Below are positions 15,373 to 24,115 of a stretch of DNA of 64,000 nt, piece by piece. The stretch's first letter is position 1. Each line of letters begins with the position of its first letter. Where the stretch lies: positions 868,001 through 932,000 of the forward strand of contig NZ_CP155552.1 in the NCBI RefSeq assembly GCF_036632915.2, given 5' to 3'. The notes beneath the pieces were generated by a model. The model saw nothing but the letters and a program-made list of their open reading frames with translations, searched no databases and was not told the DNA's origin. Made by a program: the position numbers and the translations under genes. This DNA is from Faecalibacterium taiwanense. Lineage in GTDB: Bacteria > Bacillota > Clostridia > Oscillospirales > Ruminococcaceae.

Positions 15373-15519
15373 ATGGAAGTTCCCGTACCAACCAAGGAGG
15401 AATACACTTATCAAGTCGGAAAAATCCAATTTATTGTCACGCCCGTCTACAAGGACAAAGGCGAGTCTATGCGTGACATTCTCTTGAAACTGATGTTGGC
15501 TGATTTGGAGCCAGCTTAA
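15373..15519 (+). CDS. TnpW-like small transposon protein
   Basis: 48 residues from an ATG behind GAAAGGAGGCCCAC. The core YQVGKIQFIVTPVYKDKGES followed by LLKLMLADLE matches the pattern of small TnpW-type proteins (a GKxxFIV strand, then a helix ending in L-x-x-D). It lies directly upstream of the large serine recombinase. The role is unknown; the family accompanies Tn4451-like elements. Confidence 0.5.
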   Translation: MEVPVPTKEEYTYQVGKIQFIVTPVYKDKGESMRDILLKLMLADLEPA

Positions 15520-15610
15520 CTTTTCATCCACATCCTTAACACGGGCGGTCAACGGAGGTATAATATAAATAGGATAAAACCTCTTGTTTGACTGCTGGAA
15601 GGAGGATATT

Positions 15611-17310
15611 TTGAAACAGTCAAGCAAGAAAACCGCCCTCGGCACAGCCGCCCTTTACTGCCGACTGAGCCGTGATGATAATATGGACAACGAGTCCAAC
15701 AGCATCAGCAATCAGAAAAAGATACTGCAAAAAGCCGCCAAGGACAAGGGCTATACGGACACCATCTTTTTCGTGGATGACGGTATCACCGGCACCACCA
15801 TGAAGCGCCCCGGCTTTCAGAAAATGATCGCCGCAATCGAGGCCGGGTATATCTCGGCGGTGTTCGTCAAAGACCTGTCCCGGCTGGGCCGCAACTACAT
15901 TGAGGTGGGTAAGCTCACCGAGGAGTTTTTCCCGCTTCATGATGTGCGGCTGGTGGCCGTGTCCGATGGCGTGGACAGCGACGAGGGCGAGGATGACTTC
16001 ACCCCGTTCAAAAACATAATGAATGAGTACTACGCCAAGGACATCTCCAAGAAGCGCCGGATCGTCAATAAGATGAAAGGCAACGCCGGGATTCCGCTGT
16101 CCCCACCGCCCTATGGCTATATCAAAAACCCGGACGATCCCCGGTTTTGGGTGGTCGATCCCGTGGCCGCCGATGTGGTGCGCCGTATCTACCGCATGGC
16201 GCTGGAGGGTACGGGCTGGCCGAAACTGCCGCCGCTCTCGGCGCTGATGGTATCGTCAACCCCACCTACTACTGGCGCAGCAAGGGTACAAGCCGGGGCG
16301 GTTCCAAAAGTACCTTGGAGCCTACCAAGTGGGGCCATACCACGATCAAGAAAATCCTTACCACGCAGGAGTATTGCGGCGATGTCATCAACTTCAAAAG
16401 CTACTCCAAATCCTACAAGATGAAGCGCCGGATCGAAAACCCGGAGGAAAACCGGGCGATCTTCCTCAATGTTCACGAGGCTATTATTGATCGGCCCACT
16501 TGGGAAAAGGTACAGGCGCTGAAGGCCGGAACCCGGCGCAAGCGCCCCACCGTCACCCAAGAGCCAAGCGCCTTTTCCGGCGTGATGAAGTGTCCCGAGT
16601 GCGGCGGCAATCTGAACTTCCACTTTAATCAGAACAACCACGACATCAAGTTTTTCAGTTGCCAAAACCATAATTCGGGGCTGCGTAAATGCTCGTCCAC
16701 CCACTATATTCGGCTGGACTTCTTGGAGCAGGTCGTTCTCTACGAGGTGCATCGGCTGGCCTGTTTCGCCAACGAGTACGAAAACGACTTTATCAAAGCG
16801 ATGGTGGGCCGCTCGGCAAAGGTAGCCGAAAATGAGCGGGTACGCAAAAAGCGGGAGCTGGATGGGCTGCTGGCCCGTGACCGGGAGTTGGACACACTCT
16901 TTGAGCGGCTGTATGAGGACAATGTTTCCGGCAAGATCGACGATGCCCGGTTTGCGAAAATGGCAAAGCGCTATGAGCAGGAGCAGGGCGAGAACGCCGG
17001 ACGCATCAAGGCCCTGCGGCTGGAAGTGAAAAAGCTGGAAGAAAAGCGGATGGATGTAGATGACTTCTTGGAAACGGTACGCCACTACACCAACGCCGCC
17101 AAGATCACCAAACGAATGGTAGCCGAGCTGATTGACCACATCGAGGTCTATCCTGCGGTCAAGGAGGACGGTGTAACCAACCAGCGGGTGACGATCCACT
17201 ACAACTGTATCGGGGCCTTTGAGGTGCCGGATCGCCGCAAAATCCCCGAGCGGGACATCCTGCTGGAAACGAGAAAAGGCGTAGCATTAAGCTACGCCCC
17301 GGCGGTGTAA
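15611..17310 (+). pseudogene. Large serine recombinase (TnpX-like), frameshifted
   Basis: It starts at TTG 15611 (GGAAGGAGGATATT). The N-terminal resolvase domain has ALYCRLSRDDNMDNESNSI with the catalytic serine region and SRLGRNYIEVG. The frame then breaks at 16207-16209 (GGG), where one more G gives the family reading LEGYGLAETAAAL. The second frame carries the recombinase domain, a zinc ribbon (CPECGGNLNF ... CxxHNSGLRKC) and the C-terminal coiled coil. Joined length is about 566 residues, typical of TnpX-class recombinases that move elements by excision and circle insertion. As written it is inactive. Confidence 0.85.
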
Positions 17311-17324
17311 AGGTGGTGTGGGAT

Positions 17325-17669
17325 ATGAGAGTTTTCATTTACTGCCGTGTGGCCCGTGACGATACCTTTGCATTGGAACACCAGCGGTTCTTGCTCCAGC
17401 TTTACGCAAAGCGGGCGGGATATACCATTATCGGCGCTGCGGACGAATACGGCAGCGGGTTGACCCTTGACCGTCCGGGCATGGGAAAGGTCACACAGGC
17501 CGTTCTCGCTGGCGAGGTGGATGTGGTGTTAGTCCATAGTCTGACCCGGATAGGCCGGGAATGGGGGATGACCCAAAGCTATATCGACCAGCTCACCCGG
17601 CACAAGGTCAAGCTCCTTTGTATCAAAGAACGCTGCTTGTTCAGCGAAAAAGGCGTGATCCATTTTTGA
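17325..17669 (+). CDS. Short serine recombinase (resolvase domain)
   Basis: 114 residues, only the resolvase catalytic domain: MRVFIYCRVARDD, AADEYGSGLTLDRPGM, VLVHSLTRIGREW. Residue 9 is an alanine, in CRVARDD where a catalytic serine (CRVSxDD) is usual, so it may be inactive. It lacks a DNA-binding C-terminus. The ATG at 17325 follows AAAGGTGG. Similar short second recombinases follow TnpX-like genes at the end of such elements. Confidence 0.7.
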   Translation: MRVFIYCRVARDDTFALEHQRFLLQLYAKRAGYTIIGAADEYGSGLTLDRPGMGKVTQAVLAGEVDVVLVHSLTRIGREWGMTQSYIDQLTRHKVKLLCIKERCLFSEKGVIHF

Positions 17670-17670
17670 G

Positions 17671-17754
17671 CATAAAAATGGACGTTATGCTGAAATGTGG
17701 AAACATTATACAGAGGCGATTGATTTGAAAGTTCAAACAAAGGTGGTGCAGTAA
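17671..17754 (+). pseudogene. C-terminal tail of an ABC-transporter-like gene
   Basis: 28 codons reading HKNGRYAEMWKHYTEA to a TAA. The motif NGRYAEMW is typical of the extreme C-terminus of ABC exporters. A following ATG at 17756 begins MKKLKEILFF and stops after a T run, like the start of a second transporter gene. The 5' part is absent, so the recombinase element probably landed in or replaced this gene. Confidence 0.45.
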
Positions 17755-17920
17755 AATGAAAAAATTAAAAGAAATATTATTTTTTTTATAAAAACCTTTC
17801 CTCATGTTTGAAAAGCTGATCGAGAAATAAAGCACACAACGGTATTCTTTCTTTTTCAGTTGGTACATTTTGCAGTCTGTAACGTGTCATTTACTGTTTG
17901 TTACCTTAACATATCCAGTC

Positions 17921-17970
17921 GAAAACACAAGGGTATATAAACGAGCAAGCTCGCCCTTGTGTTTTCTTTG
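17921..17970. terminator. Hairpin terminator
   Basis: Stem AAAACACAAGGG / CCCTTGTGTTTT with an inner GAGC / GCTC. No gene is supported in 17793-17920. Confidence 0.7.
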
Positions 17971-18236
17971 TGTCTATGTTGCGTTCTCGTCACAGCAAAC
18001 GACACGAACACACTGGCGAAAATGAACCAACAAAACGAAAAAAGAAAGGAGCGTATACTTCACAGACGGTGTTAAGGATACTTACCAGATGAAACCGTAC
18101 ATTGCACCGACCGCTGCTGAGTTGGAACAATTTCTTTCCTCTCTAAATTAAATCTTGCCGAAGCAGTGATGTGTCAGACTTTCCTGACACATCGCCGCTT
18201 TGCACTTCACAAAATCCGCTGCCAGGAGGTGATGAA
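17971..18236. other. Leader region of toxin operon with gene relic
   Basis: A stretch reading VYFTDGVKDTYQMKPYIAP to a TAA at 18149 looks coding but has no in-frame start. ATG AACCAACAAAAC upstream (about 18023) is in another frame, as if one base were lost. No family recognised. Confidence 0.3.
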
Positions 18237-19106
18237 ATGAGTATGGTAAATGCTGACTCCGTTCAGCTATTCGCAATGCTGAAAAAAATGCAGGATTCCA
18301 TTTCCTCCATCGAAACTACCAAAAAATCTGTAAAGATGAAATATGAACAGTTAGGTGCTGGATGGCAAGATAAAAAATACAACGAGTTGGGCGTGGTTGT
18401 AAGAGACTGCAACAAGGCTCTCAATGACATATTGGTAATTATGCTTCAAGCAGAAAAATATGTGGCTTTACTCGCCAAGAGCCTTAGTGAATACGAAAGT
18501 GTTCAACTAGGATCTACAAATGGAATATCTGCAAGCACACCTCAGACCAGTAGTTTTGCTGTTACACCATCAAGTGCAGATACAACCACCTTTGAGTCAA
18601 ATACCTTTGGTTCTAATCTTGCATTTGTTCAAGACAGACTATCAGCTGAACGATATTTTTCCCGTGGAAATCACTATGAAGAATATCGAGATTATTGGGA
18701 GAACGGGAACTATACCTTTTCTCGAAATGAAAATCCAGAACTCGTATACGTTAGAGCAAGGGATATTGAAGGAGTTTATCTCAGTGACCGAGAACTTGGG
18801 AACCCGGAAGGATTTTGGACACGGAATGGTCGAGAGGGATGGTCGAGAGAAAACATTCTAAGGCGAGCTTCGCACATCCAAGATGTTCGTCAAAATACTG
18901 AGTCAGGAATGTCTTTGGATGAGCTTTCACAAAACCCAGTGTTAGATGATACCATTCGTAGCTATTACAATAATCCTGTCCAGGTTGCGCAGGTAGGTTC
19001 TTATTATGTATTTCAGAGTGATGGGCGACATCGAACACTTGCAGCTCAATCGCTTGATACATATATCCCGGTTTTAGTAACAGGTAGCTACACTCGAAAT
19101 GATTAA
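18237..19106 (+). CDS. WXG100-like N-terminus with ParB/nuclease-like C-terminus (candidate secreted toxin)
   Basis: 289 residues from the ATG at 18237 (AGGAGGTGATGAA). Residues 1-95 are helical and WXG100/LXG-like (QLGAGWQDKKYNELG, with the tryptophan at the hairpin). Then a Ser/Thr-rich linker (about 96-145) and a C-terminal domain with VARDIEGVYLS-type sequence ending VGSYYVFQSDGRHRTLAAQS, a DGRHR motif of the kind seen in ParB-like nuclease domains. Such architecture fits type VII-secreted polymorphic toxins. The next gene has a near-identical N-terminus and a different C-terminus. No signal peptide, and no secretion machinery in the window. Confidence 0.65.
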   Translation: MSMVNADSVQLFAMLKKMQDSISSIETTKKSVKMKYEQLGAGWQDKKYNELGVVVRDCNKALNDILVIMLQAEKYVALLAKSLSEYESVQLGSTNGISASTPQTSSFAVTPSSADTTTFESNTFGSNLAFVQDRLSAERYFSRGNHYEEYRDYWENGNYTFSRNENPELVYVRARDIEGVYLSDRELGNPEGFWTRNGREGWSRENILRRASHIQDVRQNTESGMSLDELSQNPVLDDTIRSYYNNPVQVAQVGSYYVFQSDGRHRTLAAQSLDTYIPVLVTGSYTRND

Positions 19107-19125
19107 CAAATGAGGAGGTGAGTGT

Positions 19126-20166
19126 TTGAGCAACGTAAATGCTGATGCAACTCAATTACTGACAATACTGAAAAATATGCGGACCTCCATTTCTTCTATC
19201 GAAACTACAAGAAGTTCTGTGAAGATGAAATATCAGCAATTGGGAATTGGATGGAATGACAAGAAGTACGATGAGCTGGGAACTATCGTAAAAGATTGCA
19301 ACAAAGCCCTGAATGATATTTTACAGATTATGCTTCAGGCCGAAAAATACGTTGCTTCACTTGCCAAAAGTGTACAAGAATATGATAATGTTAATTTGGA
19401 CACTCCTTCTGCACGAAATTCTTTCCTCCAGGGTCTGCAAACACCTAATGTTGGTAATTCGTCTTATCAGTATTGCCTTGGCGTGCTAACCCAAGGTAGC
19501 ACACCAGACGGATATATCGCTGTTATATCACAACGCCATGAAAATGCAGAGCAGAATGTCAGAGAAGTGTTTGACCATTTCGCTGGTAAACTGATGATAC
19601 AAGATTCTGAATATCCACCGGATCAGACAGCACATTACTCACCGGGAAATTATATAGGGCATTCACGAGGAGTCTACTACAATGCAGCTTCTGATATGAC
19701 AAATCCAAGAGGTGCAGGAACAACTTATTTCCACGAGCTTGCTCACATGATCGACCATGCTTCGTGCAACTATCGGAGCAATCTATCCAATACTCCAGAA
19801 TTTGCTGAGGCACTGGTTGAGGACGGACAAAGAATCCTGAGCTTATATAACAATCTTCCAGTGGAAAAGCAAACTGCTTTTCTGACCCGTATTAGGCAGG
19901 ATTCAGCTCACTCCTTCTCGGACTTAATTGATGCGACAACAAATGGTCAATTGCACGGAAATTATGGTCACTCAAGGAACTATTGGACGAGACCGGGCAA
20001 TCTACAAGCAGAAGCCTTTGCCCACTTTTTTGAAGCGTCTATGGGAGACCAAGGCAAATTAGAGCTATTAGCAAATTTCTTTCCTACAGCGTTTGGTATT
20101 TTTTCTTCAATGATTGATTCTATTAGACCAGATAATCATGTTAGGGTCTTGAGCAGAGAAAGGTAG
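19126..20166 (+). CDS. WXG100-like N-terminus with zinc-metallopeptidase C-terminus (candidate secreted toxin)
   Basis: 346 residues from a TTG behind GAGGAGGTGAGTG. The first 95 residues closely match the preceding gene (SISSIETTRSSVKMKYQQLG, GWNDKKYDELG). The C-terminal domain has HELAHMIDH (zinc-binding HExxH, about residue 208) and a downstream QAEAFAHFFEA that can give the third ligand, the pattern of metallopeptidase toxins. A shared secretion domain with a swapped effector domain is the hallmark of polymorphic toxin loci. Target unknown; immunity is probably from one of the small genes that follow. Confidence 0.65.
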   Translation: MSNVNADATQLLTILKNMRTSISSIETTRSSVKMKYQQLGIGWNDKKYDELGTIVKDCNKALNDILQIMLQAEKYVASLAKSVQEYDNVNLDTPSARNSFLQGLQTPNVGNSSYQYCLGVLTQGSTPDGYIAVISQRHENAEQNVREVFDHFAGKLMIQDSEYPPDQTAHYSPGNYIGHSRGVYYNAASDMTNPRGAGTTYFHELAHMIDHASCNYRSNLSNTPEFAEALVEDGQRILSLYNNLPVEKQTAFLTRIRQDSAHSFSDLIDATTNGQLHGNYGHSRNYWTRPGNLQAEAFAHFFEASMGDQGKLELLANFFPTAFGIFSSMIDSIRPDNHVRVLSRER

Positions 20167-20175
20167 GTGCATACA

Positions 20176-20430
20176 ATGGACAAAAACAAGAGCGTTGCAG
20201 ATTTTATGAATAGCTTCCTTAATACACCTGAACCGAAAATTGATAATGAGTATTATGAAATCGAAGAACAGTATTTTCGGCAATTCGGTCATGGTGTCCC
20301 AAGGGAAATGTTGCCTGATAGCATTTCAACGGAACAAATTAAACAAGCCATGAAAAAATGCATTCTTTCCAAAAAGGATAATCTCTTTGAACTATTAGGC
20401 ATCATTATCAACGATAATTATTTATATTAA
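20176..20430 (+). CDS. Small protein, possible immunity partner
   Basis: 84 residues, acidic, helical. The ATG at 20176 has AGGTAGG nine bases upstream. It starts nine bases after the metallopeptidase toxin ends. Position and size fit an immunity protein, but no family is recognised. Confidence 0.5.
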   Translation: MDKNKSVADFMNSFLNTPEPKIDNEYYEIEEQYFRQFGHGVPREMLPDSISTEQIKQAMKKCILSKKDNLFELLGIIINDNYLY

Positions 20431-20446
20431 GAAAAGGAACGACGAC

Positions 20447-20710
20447 ATGGATGAAGACAACATTATAACTTTGAATGATGAGAATGGGAACGAAGTTGAA
20501 TTTGAATTTCTTGACTTAATACCGTATCGCCAGAACGAATATGTTGTCCTGCTTCCTATTGGAGATTCGGATGGGCAAGTTGTTATTTTGCAGCTGAAAG
20601 AAATTGACGATGAAACAGAAGAATATGTTGGTGTTGAAAACGAATTTGTGTTAGAGACTGTCTTTGCTCTGTTCAAAGAGCGAAACAAAGATTTCTTTAC
20701 ATTTGAGTAA
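20447..20710 (+). CDS. DUF1292-like acidic small protein
   Basis: 87 residues. ITLNDENGNEVEFEFLDLIP and YVVLLPIGD ... VVILQLKEIDDE match the pattern of DUF1292 proteins, small acidic beta proteins of Firmicutes of unknown function. Sixteen bases after the preceding gene, so probably the same operon. Immunity or accessory role is possible. Confidence 0.65.
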   Translation: MDEDNIITLNDENGNEVEFEFLDLIPYRQNEYVVLLPIGDSDGQVVILQLKEIDDETEEYVGVENEFVLETVFALFKERNKDFFTFE

Positions 20711-20758
20711 TTAAACAATGCAAGCTCAAACCAACAACACGATAAAAGGGGGTGCATT

Positions 20759-21628
20759 ATGGATATTTGGCATCGTGTAGGCAGAATTGTTCGCTTCTCA
20801 AACTTAGGAACTCTTCTGTTCTTTACTCTTAATATTCTGCTGATTGTTGCTGTGTTCGGTTCGTCAGGAAGCATTGTTGAACTGATTTGTATTTACTTTT
20901 TCACAGTAGCTATCAGCTTATCCCCATTAGGCGAAATGTGCCTGGCTGCCTTCGCAGGAGCAAGCGATATAAAAAGAGTAGATATAAAACTTCGAGTTGT
21001 CCCGCTGGTTCAATATGTTTTAGATAAAGCAAAAGAGAACACATCATACTGTCCTAAAAAAGTGAAAGTGAAGATTATCCATGATCCTGCTCCAAATGCA
21101 TTTGCTCTAGGTAGGCAAACACTATGCATAACTGACGGATTGCTTTTACTCTCCGATGATATGATACTTGGAATTCTCGCCCATGAGATCGGACATCTCT
21201 CATACGGACATACTGTTATCCAATTATTGATTGGCGGGGGCAATATATTTATATCCGGGTGCCTCCTGTTAATCAAAATATCCTACTGGATTTTTTCTGC
21301 AATCATGGGGCTGTTCGCAATATGCTCTCGTAGTGGTGTAATGGGTATAATTACCGCAGTTTTCGCAGGAATATCAACAGCACTTTCTTGGTTATGGGTA
21401 AAGTTCTGTATGCTTTTTCTGATGTGGTCTATGAGACAAAATGAGTATCTGGCTGATGAATTTGCTTATAAAATTGGTTTTGGTCTTGAATTAGCGACGG
21501 TATTAGACCAACATATCTCAGATGTTCCGCATGATGGTTTTCTCAGTGCAATATACTCAACTCATCCATGCAACGATGATAGGGTTGCAGCATTGCAAAA
21601 TTTAGGTGTACCCTATTCTCGATACTAA
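20759..21628 (+). CDS. M48-family membrane zinc protease (HtpX-like)
   Basis: 289 residues. Two N-terminal membrane segments (about 18-55), the zinc motif AHEIGHLSYGH (about residue 140-150), two further membrane segments (about 155-225), and a third-ligand segment NEYLADEFAYKIG. M48 proteases of this topology act at the membrane with the active site in the cytoplasm. Last gene of the toxin operon; it may process or counter the WXG toxins, which is inferred from position only. The ATG follows AAAGGGGGTGCATT. Confidence 0.8.
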   Translation: MDIWHRVGRIVRFSNLGTLLFFTLNILLIVAVFGSSGSIVELICIYFFTVAISLSPLGEMCLAAFAGASDIKRVDIKLRVVPLVQYVLDKAKENTSYCPKKVKVKIIHDPAPNAFALGRQTLCITDGLLLLSDDMILGILAHEIGHLSYGHTVIQLLIGGGNIFISGCLLLIKISYWIFSAIMGLFAICSRSGVMGIITAVFAGISTALSWLWVKFCMLFLMWSMRQNEYLADEFAYKIGFGLELATVLDQHISDVPHDGFLSAIYSTHPCNDDRVAALQNLGVPYSRY

Positions 21629-21906
21629 ATTCATAATCTCACAAATTGGCAAGCAGTGTAAACCTGTACAGGTTCACTCATTTTCTCGATTTTCCCTTCG
21701 GTGCAATCTTCGCAAATTTGCTTGTTGGGGAAGCATCCCCAATCCCCTTTGAACATCATCTGCCGATGATGGCTACACGATTTTCAATCGTTTCTCAAAG
21801 AACAGTAGAATAAAAATTTGCCCATGGTTGAAAGCACCGAAATCGAAAAGCAAAAAAGCAGCCACGATCCGCACCCTTTGGGGAGTGCAGACCGTGGCTT
21901 TTTGCT
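21629..21906. other. Hairpin-rich intergenic region with relaxase terminator
   Basis: No gene. Short dyads occur: AACCTGTACAGGTT (about 21660), TTGGGGAAGCATCCCCAA (21724-21742), ATCATCtgccGATGAT. At 21848-21905 a stem AAGCAAAAAAGC-CCACG / CGTGG-CTTTTTGCTT serves as terminator for the leftward relaxase operon and for the M48 operon. The hairpin cluster could include a replication or transfer origin. Confidence 0.5.
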
Positions 21907-23319
21907 TTAACGGAAGTTCTTCTTTTCCTCTTTCTCTTTCTCTTTTTCCTGCTCTTTCTGCCTGTCGATATTCAAAATCGTTTCAACCGTCCGTTTGGCA
22001 ATCAGCAGTTCTTCTTTCTCTTTTCTGATCTGACGGTACTCAGCGTAGTCCTGCTTTTTCTGGACTGCCAGCTGATGAAACTCCTCATACAATGATTGCA
22101 TGGACGGGAGCTTTGTAATCTGCAATTCATCAAAGGCTTGCTTCGCCGCTTTATGAATTGTGATTTCCTGACGGTGTTCTTCAAAGAATTTTTTGCTATA
22201 TCCAGACTTGCGGTACTCGATATAAATTTGCCTTGTGTTGCGATAATTTTTGATGTGCTGCTGCAACGCCTGAACCTCAACCATACGTTTCTCTGCGACC
22301 TTGATAGAATCAGAAAGCGCATCGAACCGGGCAGACAGATTTTCAATATGAGCAGTCAGATCGTCGTAGTTGCCCAAGCCTTTTTCTTTCAGTAGGATTA
22401 CCGTTCGGGCAGCTTCTTTTCGGTTGAACTTCTTCGCCCACTTTTCATAACCGACCGTCTTGCCCTCGGCCATCTTTGCCTGAATATCAATCAGCATCTG
22501 GAACTGCTTCGGGGCAGGAGCCTTGGCAGAGCCGCCTTTTGATTTGTGCAGGTTCTTGCCGGAGATAACCGCTTGAATTTCCTCTTTGCTATATCCTTCG
22601 CCCAGGGAACGCAGCCGAATGAAACGCTTCTGATTCTCGCCCTTGAACGCAGGCTGCTTTCCATCCTTGAACTCAAATCCCATGTCAGCCAGAGCCTGAA
22701 CAAAGCCATCAAAGCTCTTTGGTTTCTGCTTCAGCACCGCATCAATCGCATCACATAATTCGTCACGCTGGGTACGCTTCTTGGGATAAACAGTTCTTTT
22801 CTGGCGCTCCCGATACGGCTTCGGTGTAATAATGGACAGCCCGTGTTCCAGGCAAACCATATCACTGAGTCTTTGCACCGCCAGACCGGAAAGAAAGAAG
22901 TTTTTGAATTTCCGTGTGGCATCCAGCGAGGTCGAATTATAAATGATATGATTGTGAATGTGGGATTTGTCGATGTGGGTCGCAACGATGAAAGCGTGTT
23001 TTCCCTTTGTCCATCGCATCGCTGTTTCATAGCCGACTTGGTTCGCTTCTTCCGGGGTGATTTCTCCCGGCTTAAAGGACTGGCGTATCTGGTATGCGAT
23101 GATATTGTTCTTCTGCTGTCTGCCGGTAATATGCTGATACTGCCGTTTGGAAAGCAGAAATTCCTCATCTGCTGTCTTTGGATCACACTCATAGGAACTG
23201 ATAAATTCGCCATCATTGGTTTTTGCGGCATTTTGTGAGTAGTCGGTTCTGTCTGCCAAACATTGAGCGACCGTCTTTCCCTTATTCACATGGAGTGCAA
23301 TCAATCTTGTCGCTGCCAT
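21907..23319 (-). CDS. Conjugative relaxase (MOBP-like)
   Basis: 470 residues. The N-terminal relaxase domain has the two-metal histidine motif HIDKSHIHNHIIYN (about residue 117-130) and a candidate nicking tyrosine in DRTDYSQN (about residue 28). The C-terminal half is a long charged coiled coil. It nicks oriT of the ICE and pilots the strand. ATG 23319 is preferred, since GGAAG lies eight bases upstream; ATG 23325 is too close to it. MobC and a small membrane protein precede it on the same strand. Confidence 0.9.
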   Translation of the reverse strand: MAATRLIALHVNKGKTVAQCLADRTDYSQNAAKTNDGEFISSYECDPKTADEEFLLSKRQYQHITGRQQKNNIIAYQIRQSFKPGEITPEEANQVGYETAMRWTKGKHAFIVATHIDKSHIHNHIIYNSTSLDATRKFKNFFLSGLAVQRLSDMVCLEHGLSIITPKPYRERQKRTVYPKKRTQRDELCDAIDAVLKQKPKSFDGFVQALADMGFEFKDGKQPAFKGENQKRFIRLRSLGEGYSKEEIQAVISGKNLHKSKGGSAKAPAPKQFQMLIDIQAKMAEGKTVGYEKWAKKFNRKEAARTVILLKEKGLGNYDDLTAHIENLSARFDALSDSIKVAEKRMVEVQALQQHIKNYRNTRQIYIEYRKSGYSKKFFEEHRQEITIHKAAKQAFDELQITKLPSMQSLYEEFHQLAVQKKQDYAEYRQIRKEKEELLIAKRTVETILNIDRQKEQEKEKEKEEKKNFR

Positions 23320-23381
23320 TCCCATCACTTCCTTCCCAAAAAGAAAAAGCCACCGGTCGGTGACTTTTCTCTGATATTATC

Positions 23382-23666
23382 TTATGACCTGATAAATGCT
23401 CCCAGACTTTCTCCAATATTCTCGACTTTCATAACAGCCCAGACGAGCAAGAACACCGCTGCTATTGTCGCAATTCCAAGAACCACAAGAATAAGCAGGG
23501 ACTGCCACAAAGCCTTTACAATGCAGTAAATCGCAGATCCGCCAATGACCAAGAGCAATAAACCAATTACATAGGACACAACATTTGTAAGCAGATTTCC
23601 AAGAATGCAAATCACTTTTACAACGAACAGCACCGGCAGTGCCAATATCTTCAATACCAGCTTCAT
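23382..23666 (-). CDS. Small ICE membrane protein
   Basis: 94 residues, three predicted hydrophobic segments (about 4-24, 28-50, 57-80). It lies between MobC and relaxase, the position of CD1845-like membrane proteins in CTn elements. Function unknown. The ATG follows AAAGGGGTTGAGCC. Confidence 0.65.
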   Translation of the reverse strand: MKLVLKILALPVLFVVKVICILGNLLTNVVSYVIGLLLLVIGGSAIYCIVKALWQSLLILVVLGIATIAAVFLLVWAVMKVENIGESLGAFIRS

Positions 23667-23782
23667 AGGCTCAACCCCTTTCTTTTAATTATATTGTACA
23701 AGGGTATCTGCCATAACGCAATGATGTCAACCCTTATGTAAAAGCCGCAGCCGAAACTGCGACTTCCCAACAAGTTGTCGGA

Positions 23783-24115
23783 TTACTGGATTGAGGACAG
23801 GCGAACAAGAACTTCTCTCATGTCCGTCCAGATCTCCTCCAGCCGTTTTTGCAAATCCTCAATGTCAGCACGATAGATGCTGCCTGTTTCGTTCGCTCGC
23901 TTTGCGTACTGGTTCAGGTTGTTGGAGCAGATTCGCAGGAGCGAAACCAGGGCTTTCACATCCTGCAAATCCAGTCTGATACAGTAACCATCCAGAGCCA
24001 TTTTCCGCAGATAGGCTCCCATGCTGCGGATGCCAAGCTCGTCCATCTTCTCATGGATTCGCTCGACCTCCTCCTTGGATGCAAGGAAATGAACATCCTG
24101 ATCTCGCTTTGCCAT
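23783..24115 (-). CDS. mobC: MobC-like relaxosome protein
   Basis: 110 residues with VHFLASKEEVERIHEKMDE and the helical segment SLLRICSNNLNQYAKRANE, the pattern of MobC/ribbon-helix-helix accessory proteins (PF05713). It binds oriT and helps the relaxase. The start overlaps the stop of the helicase C-terminal part by one base, which suggests translational coupling in the intact ICE. Confidence 0.85.
   Translation of the reverse strand: MAKRDQDVHFLASKEEVERIHEKMDELGIRSMGAYLRKMALDGYCIRLDLQDVKALVSLLRICSNNLNQYAKRANETGSIYRADIEDLQKRLEEIWTDMREVLVRLSSIQ

Larger units (their letters stand above)
13900..17670. mobile_element. Serine-recombinase element (Tn4451-like), left boundary uncertain
   Basis: GC-rich block with a sigma-like gene, two small transposon genes, a large serine recombinase (frameshifted) and a second short serine recombinase ending at 17669. 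Immediately afterwards the sequence changes to AT-rich DNA that begins inside the tail of an ABC-transporter-like gene (17671-17754), which marks the right boundary. The left boundary is not fixed. The erm(B) and cfr genes may belong to the same unit or to an earlier insertion. Confidence 0.55.

Noticed and set aside
16189..17199. 336-codon minus-strand open frame over the serine recombinase
   Set aside because: Antisense shadow of a GC-rich recombinase gene; no start signal or family.
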